From the NCBI GenBank assembly GCA_015178975.1, contig WHVD01000116.1, positions 124,001 through 188,000 of the forward strand: DNA of 64,000 nt. Direction: 5' to 3'. Below, piece after piece: positions 43,979 through 56,299 of the stretch; position 1 is the stretch's first letter, and every line of letters starts with the position of its first letter. The notes beneath the pieces are model-generated. The model did no database searches. It saw nothing but the letters and a program-made list of their open reading frames with translations, and was not told where the DNA came from. Both the position numbers and the translations under genes were made by a program. This stretch comes from Hysterangium stoloniferum (lineage: Eukaryota > Basidiomycota > Agaricomycetes > Hysterangiales > Hysterangiaceae).

Positions 43979-46480
43979 ATGAAAGAGGATTCGACTATTA
44001 TCTATCGCAGAAGGGACCCTCCAGGTGGATATTCCAGTATTGGGATTTCAGCATTACACGTCTACGGACACGTAGGGAATTCAGAAGCCTCAAATCCTAT
44101 TAAAATCAGGCTGGACGCCGGAGCTGACCTCTCCTTAATCTCGGAGGATTTCTATAAGGAACTAGAGGACCACCCTAAACTCAAGCAAGGACTCAAGCTG
44201 CGCCTCATACAACTTACCGGTATTGCCAAAGTATTAGGATACGTCAACGTCCCCATTTATCTCGAGGACGACACCAGTATACTCCTTAAATTTACCGCCA
44301 AGATGTACGTTGTCCGAGGTATGACCGTCCCGATCCTTCTTGGAGAAGACGTTCATGTGAACTATGAGATCGGGACACTGCGAGACCAACCACTGGGTTC
44401 CAGATTGATTTTGCATGGGAGAGCAGGCTCTATTCCAGCCAGTTCTTCCAAGGAGCCGCAGCCTTTAACCTTTTCGATTAGCAAGATCCCCTTTGAGGAA
44501 TTAGCCAATGACTCGTCTGAATTGACTTCCAAACCAGACAAAGGAGTGCATACTGAAAGAGTCACACGGGCCTTACAAGATTGTACTATAGAACCGGAAT
44601 CAGGTCAATTAGTACCAATCTTTGTAGGAGATCTTATTGGTGACCAATGGATAGTCGAGGGAGTTGTCTTACAGAACCACGATGGGAGTAAACTAGCTGC
44701 TCCCACCACCACCATCTCTAGGGAACGTGCCGCGATACCTCTCGCTAATCCCTCTCTGATGCCAAGAATCATCAGACGAGGGGAAACCGATGGATTAATT
44801 CACGACGTGAACAAATGGGCCCAGACTCCTAGATCTTCGACTGAGAAAGCATCGATGCAGTCAACGGCAACTAAGATCACCCATCTCGTTGAGAGTCTAT
44901 CAAAAATAGAAGAGGAGCGTGTCCTTAATCCTCAATCCTCCGGACTGCCCCCAGAATGGGAACTCGCAGACAATTTCGACCCGGCAGGTCCTAAAATGTC
45001 AGAGGTTGCCACCACGGAAACGTTTTGTGTGGAAGATCTGCATAATCTGGTTAACTTAGGACCTGACATCCCTACTGATGTCTCCTCCCGCTTGGAGTTG
45101 GTATTAACTAAGAATGTCCTAGCCTTCGGAGTAGACGGGCGACTGGGACAAGTGAATGTCAAGGTCAATGTCCCATTGAAAGAGGGCGTGCAACCTATTT
45201 CAATGTCAATGTTCCCAACCTCCCCAGCTAATAGGAAAGTCATTGATAAACAAATGGATACTTGGTTCCAACAGGGAGTAATCGAACCGTTCAAGAGTCC
45301 TTGGGGGGCACCAGCCTTTGTCATCTATTGCAACGGGAAACCATGAGTAGTGATCGACTATAGAAAGTTGAACAGTCTAACAGTTCCTGACAAATTCCCA
45401 CTGCCACGCCAGTCAGAAATCATGCAAGCGCTTTCAGGCTCCAACATCTTATCTTCCTTCGATGTACTAGTCGGTTTTACCCAACTTGAAATGTTAGAGG
45501 AAGACAAGCCGAAGACCGCCTTCAGATCCCATCGAGGACTGTGGCAATTCAGGAGAATGCCCTTTGGACTTCGTAATGGACCTTCTATATTCCAAAGGGT
45601 TATGCAAACTGTACTTGCACCTTACTTATGGATATTCTGCCTGGTTTATATTGACAACATCGTGATCTTTTCTAAGACATGGGACGATCATCTAGAACAT
45701 TTAGATCAGGTTTTACAAGCCATAATTGCTGCGGGAATCACTCTCTCGCCCAAAAAGTGCTATGTGGGGTATAATTCGATTCTACTACTAGGACATAAGG
45801 TGTCTAGACTCGGCTTTTCGACCCATCAAGAAAAGGTCACCGCTATATTAGAATTGGCGATGCCCTCTAAGATAGCAGATCTTCAACGTTTTCTAGGAAT
45901 GGTTCTGTACTTCTCCGCGTACATACCATTTTACTCCTGGACAGTCGCTCCACTTTTCAACCTCTTGAAGAAAGGAGTTCATTGGAATTGGGATTCTGAA
46001 CACGCCCGAGCTTTTGAGGACATCAAGGCTGCATTGAGCTCAGCTCCAGTACTCGGACACCCCGCGAGCGGTATGCCTTATCGGTTATACACAGACACTT
46101 CGGACTTTGCGCTAGGATGTTGTCTCCAACAAATACAGACAATGACGCTTAAAGACCTTAAGGATACAAAAATTTATGCCCAAGCACGAGCAGCCTTCGA
46201 TCAATCACGAGACGTGCCCATCTTCATTACTCGTTATAAAACCAAGGAGCCAGAATTCACCTGGACAGATTCCTGGGCCGCAGATTTTGACGACACCAGT
46301 GTCACGGTCGAACGTGTTATCGCCTATTGGAGCCGTACGCTCAAGAAAGCAGAATGTAACTATTCAGCCACAGAGCGAGAAGTGTTAGCCGCTAAAGAAG
46401 GATTAGTCCATTTCCAGCCCTTTATCGAAGGCGAACATATCCTTCTGATCACTGACCATGCGGCGTTACAATGGGCCAAA
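43979..46480 (+). pseudogene. Protease-RT-RNase H polyprotein of Gypsy A
   Basis: Frames 43979-45346 and 45350 onward are one reading frame cut by a TGA at 45344. Protease: IKIRLDAGADLSLIS (residues about 42-56; Ser or Thr of DSG/DTG is Ala). RT: VIEPFKSPWGAPAF, VVIDYRKLN, FRRMPFGLRNGP and LVYIDNIVIFS, where relatives have YxDD. RNase H: PYRLYTDTSDFALG, TEREVLAAKEGLVHF and ITDHAALQWA. RNase H is cut off after DHAALQWA at about 46478. The Asn for Asp in YIDN would block reverse transcription. Confidence 0.88.
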
Positions 46481-48117
46481 CCCAAGTTCCCCAACTTCAA
46501 AAGAATACCGCGACCTCAACCTATTAATACCTCTACCACGCTGTCTCGTACTGAACAAGTCGAGCACTCCACGAGTAATTCTGGAATGCCTTTGCCAATA
46601 CCCTCCGCTGTGCAGGGCGACATCGCAGGAATGTCCACCAACTCGGGGAATGGAACTGCCTTTACTCCATACGCTCCTCTTCCCAGACCCCGATTTCCCA
46701 ATTTTAAAAGAATACCTCGACCTCAAACTACAGTTCCTTCTGCCCCATCACCTTGAACAGAAACTGTCGAGCATGTGGAGGAGACCTCATCGTCCACAAA
46801 TCCTACGTGGACGGACTGGACTCCGTTTCAAAAGCTGCACCATGGTCCTCTAATACTTGGGGGGCTCCCTCAGGAACATGGAGCGAAACCCCACCACCTT
46901 CTCGTAGTATTTTCCCTTCTACCGAAGAGGAGATCAAAAAGAAACAGCAGTCTGAGGCTTTCTCTGCGCAGGTTCAGGAGGAATTGAAAACGCTTAAACG
47001 GAAGAGGAGAGAGGAGTACTTGGAAGGACAGCGGAGGATGGGGGCTAGGGATAATGTCCCTTCAAGGTGGAGGAGAATGGAAGGGCACAATAATCCTTCT
47101 ATCATCACTCCCCCTTCGGGTCATAAATGGACGGATTTCGCTGAAACGGATTGCAGCGACGGGGGCACGCCATGTGTTCAGAGTGTAGGACAAAATAGTA
47201 GGAAAGGAAAAGATGGGGTCACCTTCTACGATTGGGACAAAGTACAAAGGATCAAATTACAAAGCATTTCATTGCGACGTGGAGATGGAGTTGCACTACC
47301 TCCCAGACCCCCTTCACAACATGGACCTCAGGAACGGACCTACCGGATGGGGCCCAGTGATCTTTCATCTGACTCGGAGGACGACCAATCTCGCTACCCC
47401 GCCTACGACAGCAAGTACCTCGGTGCTGACTGCCATGAAGGTTTCCTACTCCCTGACAACATTCACTTCTTCACGAGTGATCCTAACCAACGACGAAAGC
47501 TACCAACTTCCGTCAGAGTTTGGAGAGGGTATCGTCCAGCAGACTCTGTGAACCCATCCTGTTCCTCTCATCTCCCTCCACCTCTGCCCGTCTCTTCTGT
47601 ACCCACATTACAGCGCTTTACACCCTTTTTGGAGTTACCGGGAAGTCTTGTACCATCCTCCGAGCTGCCTTCTCTTCCCCCTATACCACTACCCCTCCCC
47701 TTCGCAGGACATTCTCTTATATCACTGTCCTCATCCATACCCAAGCCTCCTCCAGCGCCGCAGCCAATCTCACCCCTCTGCACATCACCTGACCCTCTCG
47801 TCACCTCCCACTCTACTCCGACACCTTTGGTCCCTGCGGTATCTAACATTCCCCTCACTTCCTTGACAACGTGGAGTCCACCGCCCACCTCTCCCTACTC
47901 CCCTTGCATTTCTCTGGGAAGCCCCATTCAGCATCCTAACGATACATTAATGGATATTGATCACCCTATCCTGGAAGTTCTCACAACGCCTATGGAGGAA
48001 GTCCTCGAAGCGCCTCTCTCAGCCACAGACGTCTCCAAGGAACCCCCCCCCGGCAATGGAAGCCTTCGAGGAGCCTCCCCCCTTAAGCGAAAAAGCAAAA
48101 GGGAAACGAAGAACTGA
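46481..48117 (+). CDS. Pro-rich element ORF fused behind RNase H
   Basis: The RNase H frame runs on as KPKFPNFKRIPRPQ, and the phrase returns 190 bp later as RPRFPNFKRIPRPQ before a stop at 46754. The next frame (46753-48117) begins MNRNCRACGGDLIVHKSYVD and contains a charged coiled stretch (EEEIKKKQQSEAFSAQVQEELKTLKRKRREEY shortened here), DWDKVQRIKLQ, GPSDLSSDSEDD, then about 200 residues rich in Pro and Ser and a basic end KRKSKRETKN. Function unknown; it may be a Gag-like or accessory protein of the element. Its place between RNase H and the 3' LTR, where an integrase is expected, is unusual. Confidence 0.45.
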
Positions 48118-48137
48118 TACTCAGGCCGACGAGCCCC

Positions 48138-48926
48138 TTGTCATGGACCCCCCCCGGCCCACCCCATTCACAGCCCCCGCTGCAGCTGTCCTCTCCCCTC
48201 CACTCTGAGGATACGGCTGGCCCCTCCTGTCCCTTCCAGTCAAGTTGGATGCGCGTGTCCATTAATTACCCCTCCGACATCTTCACTGTGGGATGCACAT
48301 TAACGCGACTGGGACCAACCCTGCGGCACCCCCTGCTTAAGGGGCATATCCAGGGATATAGTGGGTCTCTCACATTGTCGGATCGCATGAGTGCATTTTA
48401 TTTATGTGTCAACGACCCTAAGGAACAGCTGCGTTTAGCGGAGGATATCGAATGGGTGGAACTCTACATGTTTCGGTCCTTACTTGTCAACTCTTCTTGT
48501 GTTCTTCCTGACCACACACCAACCCACTCTGCAGTGGACTTCGTTGACTTGTTGGAGCAACTGTTGCCGGATTCGGACACCTCGAGAGGAATCCCCCCTG
48601 GGGGAGACATGAGCTCCACACCGCTCATCACTCCTACCCCGCCATCACTACACCCTCGACCCCCTCTCATTGCCCATATTACTGATGCTTCCGCTGATTG
48701 CATTCACGCCATAATTTGAATGCGCCAGAAGGCCTACGGTCGTTGGGTCTCGTCAATCCAAAAACTGGATGGGTTGATATCCGCCAATGACGCTTCGAGG
48801 CGGGAGGACATCGCTCTTTCCTTTTGTGCCAAGCGTCTCGCCTGGGGCAATGCTATCCTACACCTTGGGGGTTCATCGCAGGACGCATGGGGAGGAGTTC
48901 CAAGTGTCCTTCGACATCTTCTTTGA
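48138..48926 (+). CDS. Second accessory ORF of Gypsy A
   Basis: Frame 48138-48719 has MRVSINYPSDIFTVGCTLTR, then DRMSAFYLCVNDPKEQLRLA and EDIEWVELYMFRSLL; it continues after a TGA at 48717 as RQKAYGRWVSSIQKLDGLIS ... FCAKRLAWGNAILHL to 48926. No domain is recognised. The same frame on both sides of the stop suggests one decayed gene that ends just before the 3' LTR. Confidence 0.45.
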
Positions 48927-48951
48927 TATAGCTCTTCGACCTGGGGGGCAC

Positions 48952-49539
48952 TGTGAGAGGTATGGCGAAATACACTCAGGAAATATAGTCAGATGAGCTC
49001 TTACTATATTTCCTTTATTATTTCTATTTTCTCTCTTTTATTATATCTATAATTAGTTCGACGACCTATGTATGTGGTACATCGACTCTTGTGGGTGCAC
49101 ACACGCCAGACTTATGTATTCTAGCGCCCGTAGTTTAGAACTCAGACACTTTTTACACTGCAACCACGACTTACCCAGACACCCATTAGTGTCCTGTAAG
49201 TTGTGTCTACTCTATCAGAGTTTCGAACTGTACCAGTCGAAATTCAATCCTTATCGCAACTCGCGTGGACCACATCCACGCTATTCTATTATTCGACTCT
49301 CTAGTACTCTACTTTACTCTCGAGCAGTCGTTCAAAATCGCACTTGACAGTCGATTCTACTTATTCATTTAGCTCTCTACCTTATTCTAGATAGCTACTT
49401 CCTTCTACCGTATTGAACTAAGTAGTCAATATGCGTTCATTCTGTATTAGACTTCGACAGTCAATACATCTTAGTGTCGTACCTAAATGGTCGATATTCT
49501 TCGTATATAGAACAGTTAGAACTTCCACTACTCTTCACA
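48952..49539 (+). repeat. 3' LTR of Gypsy A (588 bp)
   Basis: Starts TGTGAGAGGTATGGCG after a purine tract CTGGGGGGCA (48941-48950) and ends CTACTCTTCACA. The solo LTR at 62907-63378 has matching ends (TGTGAAGGGTATG and GACTCTTCACA on its own strand) and similar internal blocks. Confidence 0.85.
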
Positions 49540-51150
49540 GCCAGAATGTGAATTCCTCACTGCTATTCATCAAGGAAATGAGAAGGGTGAACAGGAGGAA
49601 GCAGTGACCACAGCAGTGAAGGAGCTCCGGAAATCTGGTGGCTGATCCATCAGATTAATGGAATGGTCAGAGGAGGATGGACTGGTATTGTATTGGGGAA
49701 ACATATATGTACCAACTGTCCCAGAACTGAGGCATAGAATTGTGGAACAGCATCATGACTCTCCGGTTGCTGGCCACGCAGGACGATGGAAGACCTTAGA
49801 GCTGATCAGTCACAATTTTTGGTGGCCAGGCATATCGCGATATATAGGGCAGTATGTCAAGACCTGTGCCATTTGTATGTGCACCAAGTTCTAGCATTGA
49901 ATGCCAATTGGGGAATTACACCCAAATGCCACACCAGAAGATCGATGGGATACAACTAGTGTTGACTTCATAGTTGACCTACCTGAATCCCAAGGGTACG
50001 ATTCAGTGATATGACAAAGCGTGGACACTTCCTACCTACACATAAGACTGTTGACTCTATTGGTGCAGATTGGATCTTTTCCAAGGATGTGTGGAAGCAT
50101 CATGGACTTCCACAGCGAGTTATCTTAGATTGTGGATCACACTTTGCAAGTCAATTCACTCGGGAATTATACCAACTCCTTGGTATTCAACCAGTCTATT
50201 CCACAGCCTACCACCCTCAGGCTGATGGGCAGACTGAATGAGTCAACCAAGAGTTGGAGACATATCTACGGATTTTTGTAAATCAGCACCAATCAGACTG
50301 GGTTGATCTTCTCCCACTTGCAGAATTCCAATATAACAACCATATCCATGCATCTACACAACAGACACCATTCATGTTAGACTGTGGATGTCATCCACAA
50401 ATGGGTTTTGAACCAGACCTTCAATCCAACAAGGTAGAATCAGTATATGATTTTCGAGATCGAATGGCTGAAACTCTTGAAGAGGCAAAAGCAGCACTGG
50501 CTAAAGCAAAGGATGAGATGACAAAGTACTATAACCGTCAACGAACCCCAGCACCAAACTTCAAGGCAGGAGACCAAGCTTTCCTAGATGCCAGTGACAT
50601 TCAAATGGCCCAGCCCTCAAAGAAGCTTTCACACCTTCGATTAGGGCCATTTAAGGTACTTTAACAAGTCTCACCAATTGCCTATAGATTAGAACTGCCT
50701 AGGTCAATGAATAGACTTCACCCAGTCTTCAATGTGGTGAAACTGATACCAAAGATTGAGGATCCGATCATTGGCCGCAATGCTAAACCACCACCAGATC
50801 CAATAGTGGTAGAAGGAGAGATTGAGTATGAGGTTGAGAAGGTATTGGACAGTAGATGGAGATATGGGAGAATTGAATACCTCATAAAATGGCAAGGTTT
50901 CGGCATGGAACATAATCGCTGGGAACCAGGACATAAAGTATTCGCCCCTGCCTTGACAGCAGACTTCCACACACAACATCCAGAGGCAGTAACAATCCAG
51001 GGCCCTATTCAAGGATCAAGGCAACCTCCAACCACCACAGTACGAGTGACCCAGATTCCAGGGTTTCGAAAGGTCAAGCCTGGACTCTACTGGCAGTACC
51101 CCAACTCAGTCATAGTGCGAGTTAGTGCGGTCTAGAGAGTCGCCGTTACA
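49540..51150 (+). pseudogene. Chromovirus integrase with chromodomain (5'-truncated)
   Basis: Order: EWSEEDGLVLYWGNIYVP, the H2C2 motif HHDSPVAGHAGRWKTLELIS with CAIC, integrase core (SVDFIVDLPES, HGLPQRVILDCGSHFASQF, AYHPQADGQTE, FQYNNHIHASTQQTPF), GPFKVL, RLHPVFNVVKLIP, and a C-terminal chromodomain (EYEVEKVLDSRWRYGRIEYLIKWQGF shortened here; NRWEP). Chromodomains guide such elements to heterochromatin. Stops at 49894, 50239 and 50662 break it. In DCGSHF relatives have DRGxxF. RT and RNase H are missing on the left and a minus-strand Gypsy follows. Confidence 0.88.
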
Positions 51151-54100
51151 CCTAAGGAAATGAGAGACAAACTCGGATCCACGATCAGATGTGACATGTA
51201 ATGGAACACCATGCTTGGAAAATACATGGGTGACAAATAATTCAGCTAACTGTACAGATGTTATTGTGTCATATGTTGGAATGAAAATACTTTGCTTTGT
51301 GAGCCAATCCACAACAACTAGAATTGCTGTATGACTTTCAGATGCCAGTAGGTGCTCGATGAAATCCATAGAAATTGAGTTCCAGGGTTTTTCCGGTATT
51401 GGTAATTGTTTCAGTAAGGCATATGGTTTGTGTCACTGTGATTTAGAGCATAAACACATTGTATAGGATTTGCAATAGTGCTGAACAAAATCTCAGATGC
51501 CAGGCCATGTATATTCTCTTCTAATGAGTGAAAGAATTTTATTGAGGCCAAAATGTCCCGAGATCGGGTGGTCATGCTTATGTTGTAGGATTCACAGCCA
51601 AAGGGTGTCAGAATCCGGTACATAGATGTGGTTGTCAAGTCTAATGAAACCTTGTGAGTCTAGTGACCATTGGGACTGATCGGGGTCGGACAGGTTATTG
51701 AGATGTGCTGTGGTGACTGGGTCTAATGGAATTGCCGATAGTATATCTTGATGTAACTTTTCAGTATCCATAAGGATAACACTTTGCAAGACTGGATGAA
51801 TGAGGTAAGTGGCTTGGATAGATGTGGTCAGTTGTTCTGATGAAAACATAGGCTTGAAATTATGCAGATTAACTGTGGCATAGTCGCTACTCCCCTCTTT
51901 AGGATAGACATCCCATCATCTAGTCATAGTGTTGGGTTTTCCACCAAGGTGGCCAGGACAGAAGCCGATTACCATATTGAAAGCAGAGAGGAATTCGGAC
52001 CATCAGGCTTGCCGATGGGTGAGGAGTTTTGTGGTAGAAAAGTAAACCAAATTTTTGTGGTCAGTAATAACATCTATCAGGTGAGCCAATCCTTCCAAAT
52101 AATGTTGCCATGTTTTGAAAGCTTCAAATATCACGAGTAGTTATCTATCGTGAACAACATAGTTGAGTACGGGTGCTGAAAAAGTGTGAGACAAAAAAGC
52201 TACTGGGTGGACTTCACCATTGGTGTCCAGAATGGACAATATCGCAGCAAGCGCATAATCCAAGGCATCAGTTTCCACAATGAGTTGAACATCAGGCTTC
52301 CAGTGTGACAAAATAAGGGAAGATGTAAACACACTTTTCAATTCTCAGAATGTCATTCAGCATTCTTCAGAGAACTTCCATGGGGTGTCTTTATGAGTAA
52401 GATGAGTGAGCGGAATGATAATTTTTGAGTAGTTGTGAATGAAACAACAATAAAAATTGGCAAAGCCTAAAAAGGACTGAATGTCCTTAACCTTTCAGAG
52501 TTCTGGCGAATCTTGAATAACTTGAATTTTAGTGTCATCCATGTGGAGACTGTTGGGTCCCATCATGAAACCTAAATATTCAACTGTGTTGACATCAAAA
52601 GAACATTTTTTACCATTCGCAAAAAGACCATGTTTTCAGAGTCTTTGGAGAACTTCATGGACATGTTCATCATGAAGTGTAGGATCTTCAGAGAATATGA
52701 GGATGTCGTCTAAGTACACAATGACAAAGACATTGAGGAGGTCAGAAAAGATGTCATTGATAAAACATTGAAAGACCGATGGAGCGTTGGTGAGGCCGAA
52801 AGGCATCACTAACCATTCAAAGGAGCCATAGCGAGTGTGAAAAGCTCTTTTCCATTCGTCACCTTCGGTGATCTGAACCAAATGATAGGTGTGTTTAAGA
52901 TCTATCTTTGTATAGATTCAGGCCTTCTGAGAGGCATCAAGTAAATCAGATATTAGTGATAACAGGTACTTATCTTTTCAGGTGATTGCATTTAGTCCTC
53001 GAAAGTCAATGCAAAGCCAAAGGGAACCGTCTTTTTTCCAAATGAATAGGACAGGGGGTTCCATAAGGAGGCTTTGAGGGTCGGATAAAACCTATAGCCA
53101 AGTGTTCGTTCAGGACATCTCGGATAGCTGATAATTCAGAATGTGAGAGAGGATAAACTGGGCCTAAGGGTGGATGTGAACCTTCTTCAATATCAATTTT
53201 CAAATTGTAGGGGCCTGTGAGGGGCAAGTCGATCAGCTTTTTGTTTACTGAAGACCTCTGTAAATTCATGGTATTTTTCTGGAACACCTTCCAAATCTGT
53301 GATCAGTTCAGCCACCAGGGATGCAAAGCAACCAGTGACTTCGTCAACTTTAAGATTGACTGTAAATGCTCAGGAGCCATCCAACTTGATGGCTCTCATA
53401 AAAGCTGTGGCATTTATTAGAGAGATGGGCAGCGGAGAGCTCGGATTTACCATGGGGCCAGAGATGCTGTAGAGGCCATATTTGCCAAAACAGGTGGAAA
53501 CAGACCAGTCATATTGGGTGCCAGCAGGATTTGGAAATGGATACTGCCCAATACCCAATCAATCAACAGATTGTAGTGGGTGAGCCAGTTATGTCCTAGA
53601 ACCACAGAGCAGCTCGAGTCCAACTGTGTTACAAAAAATGTAACTGTCTGAAAGGTTCCACATGGGAACCGAAGTCAGAGTTCACAGGCTTGTGAGATTA
53701 CAGAGTTTGAGGTACCATCAAAGAGTCAGAGTAGAATCAGATCTATTGCATAAGTTTTTAACTGATTTTTTCAGGAAAAACTTGTATCTATAAAACAATG
53801 GGTTGAACCTGAATCTACGAGAGTTTGAAAAGAAAGACTCCCGAGGGGTTCTGAAGTAAGATTTATAAACAAAGAATTGGGATCATACAGAGTGGATGTG
53901 TTAAGATGCAATTTTCTGGTGTGCGGGGAGATTCAAAGCAACTCTCCAACTGCACAGAATCCAGAGAGTTGCTTAATATTTTTTTGACTCAGCAGCTGGC
54001 TTAGCTGGGTGTGAAGTTGTGACCATATTGGCTGATCAGGTTTTTGTGGCCTTTGGGGATGTGGCGACTCAGTGTCCGGGATCTGTGCACAAAAAACAAA

Positions 54101-54318
54101 GATTGTTGTCCATTTGACATTGCTTTTCCTGTGGTAGGAGCTTGCCGTTGGAGCTGAGTTTGCCAGTTAAGTCAGGTTTGTCTTTGTTTGTCTTGAGACT
54201 TATTTGACTGTTTTCCCTTGCCTTTTTTGTTGTTAGAACCCTTGTTGTTGGACTTCTTATTGGAGTTCAAGTTGCCACTATTGTTGGTGTTTTGTTTACC
54301 AGACTTGTTGGCATTCTT
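51150..54318 (-). mobile_element. Ty3/Gypsy retrotransposon B2, both ends missing
   Basis: Minus-strand order from right to left: gag tail with basic/Asn-rich linker (53940-54310), protease region (53370-53800), RT (52380-53280), RNase H (51900-52345), linker (51592-51849, matching 28488-28709 of B1) and integrase start (51150-51369: IEHLLASESHTAILVVVDWL, VPLHVTSDRGSEFVSHF). RT keeps [19 protein letters not shown] (52680-52745) and RNase H VETDALDYALAAILS. It has no LTR. It is cut within the integrase at about 51150 and in the Gag linker at about 54318. Several stops are present. Confidence 0.88.
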
Positions 54319-54320
54319 AT

Positions 54321-54417
54321 AGATTATTTGGGCTAACCTAGATTATTTGGGTTAACCTAGACCATTTGGGTTAAAGAAGATCATTTGGGTTAAACAAGAT
54401 TATTTGGGTTATGACTT
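54321..54417 (+). repeat. Five 19-bp tandem repeats
   Basis: Five units of the type AGATTATTTGGGTTAACCT follow one another directly after the Gag part of Gypsy B2. The unit contains the GTTAAC palindrome. Sequence from 54418 to 54597 shows nothing else. Confidence 0.85.
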
Positions 54418-54599
54418 AATCTCTGGGTTATGATGTATCCTGTTGTATACAAGCAAACTTTCAAATATATTTCATATAATTTAAATTTAGTTGGTTTAGA
54501 GAGTTAACCAGAACTATCTGGAGTACCAATCCCCATTGTGCAATTTATTCCAAAAGAATAATCTACAGATGATTGTTTGACTAAATTTTGTCAGATATA

Positions 54600-56195
54600 C
54601 AGTGACTCAAAAAACCCTTCCAATGTTTGGTACTTCAGATGTATATCCTTGATAGCTCAGAGGATAAAAATGCAGAAATATCAAAAATATTTGTGAGCAT
54701 GCTCTATCATATATAGATTGTGGAAATACAATTTCATTACATAAGCTCCAAATATGGAAATACTACAAATATATATATACAGGAGGCTCATTGGAAGGGT
54801 TTTTTGGTTGGCAGCATTGATGACTATAAATGGTTATAGTCATGTGACCTTGTTGATTGTTCACCTCCAACTGGGTCCTATCAACAAAATCACATGATGT
54901 CACATGATGTCACATGACCACATTGTGCTGCAGTATAAATACACGGCCTTTAGCAACTAGCAATATCCCAATTCCCAAAATGTGCACTTTGTCTCTTGCC
55001 AGCCAGAATCATATCCTCTCACTGCTTGATGCTTGCCATACAGCTAGCCACATTTTAGCTCCTACTGGTTATGGCATTGGCACAGTCTTTAGACTTTACT
55101 CCAAGCATTGTTGTCATCTCTCTAAGTCCATTGGTGGTCACCCCTCCAAGCTTTCCCCTACCAATATTCACTATGCACAGCATCTCATCAGCTCTGGGAA
55201 GGCCAACACTGCTTTTGATGTGGCCAAAGCTCTTAATAATGTCACCAACCAGTCCATCTGTACCCAAACTGTGTGCAATAGTCTCAATATGGTTGGGGGT
55301 CAATAACCCTTCCAATGTTTGGTACTTCAGATTTACATCCCTGATAACTCAGAGAATAAAAATGCAAAAATATCAAAGATATTTGTGAATATGCTCTATC
55401 ATATCTATATTATGGAAATACAGTGCCATTACAGAAGCTCCAAATATGGAAATACTACAAATATTTATATATAGGAGCCCCATTGGAAGGAACTTTTTGT
55501 GATGTTTGGAGAAGGATTTGTGATATTACAGGGCTACATGCTGTGGGAAGGACCTGGGTATTCTTTCAAGATAGATGAGAGGATGGATGGGTACCTTTCC
55601 CTCAAGATTATGGAGGAGAACCTTCAAGCCAGCCTCAACTATTATGGAAAATATGTGGGTAATGTCATCTTTCAGCAAGATCATGACCCTGAACACACCT
55701 GCAAGAAGGCCCAGACTTGGTTTCAAGATAATGATTTTAATGTCCTCCCATGGCCAGCACAGTTTCCAGACCTCAACCCCATTGAATACTTGTGGAATCA
55801 TAAAAAGAGGGGGATAAGGGATACTGAAGTTGTGGGAGAAGGTGGAGGAGGAGTGGAACAAGATTGATGTAGAGGTGTATCAGAATTTGATTGAGAGTAT
55901 GCCTAGAAGGGTTGCAGGTGTGTTGAAGGCAAAGGATAGCCATACTCAGTACTGAATATTAGTAGTTTTGTGGGTCAGAGTTGTTGGCCAAAAAACCCTT
56001 CCAATGAGTCTCCTGTATATATATATTTGGAGTATTTCCATATTTGGAGCTTATGTAATGGCATTGTATTTCAACAATCTTGGTATGATAGAGCATATTC
56101 ACAAATATTTTCGATATTTTTGCAATTTTCTCCTCTGAGCTATCAAGGATATACATCTGAAGTACCAAACATTGGAAGGGTTTTTTGAGTCACTG
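54600..56195 (+). mobile_element. Tc1/mariner element with 200-bp terminal modules
   Basis: The ends are CAGTGACTCAAAAAACCCTT and its complement, flanked by TA on both sides (54598-54599, 56196-56197). Terminal inverted repeats are about 210 bp (54600-54813 and 55985-56195). A third copy of the module (55304-55493, direct to the left one) lies in the middle of the transposase gene. The element would need transposase from elsewhere. Confidence 0.9.
54980..55954 (+). pseudogene. Tc1 transposase in two pieces
   Basis: The N-terminal piece (54980-55306) starts MCTLSLASQNHILSLLDACH and has the paired helix-turn-helix type region with GHPSKLSPTNIHYAQHLISS. The C-terminal piece (55499-55954) has YMLWEGPGYSFKIDERMDGY, IFQQDHDPEHTCKKAQTWF, DLNPIEYLWN and, after a frame slip near 55828, LWEKVEEEWNKIDVEVYQNL. 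The second Asp and the Glu/Asp end of the DDE triad are present; the DETK region with the first Asp is missing, replaced by the internal module. Confidence 0.85.
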
Positions 56196-56299
56196 TAGGA
56201 TAAATATTAATATTTTTGCATTCTTCAGAGTGATACCTAATCAACTGAATTTGATTAAATATTAATTTTACAACAAACAATATAAATATATATACTTTA

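Larger units (their letters stand above)
43735..49539 (+). mobile_element. Ty3/Gypsy retrotransposon A, 5'-truncated
   Basis: It contains a protease-RT-RNase H polyprotein (43979-46480), a long in-frame extension into Pro-rich ORFs (to 48926), a purine tract and a 3' LTR (48952-49539). No 5' LTR, gag capsid or integrase was found. LTR type is shared with the solo LTR at 62907-63378. Confidence 0.85.

Noticed and set aside
46466-46726. Minus-strand ORFs inside Gypsy A (also 47568-47888 and 48464-48703)
   Set aside because: They are complements of the long plus-strand element frames and show no motif of their own.
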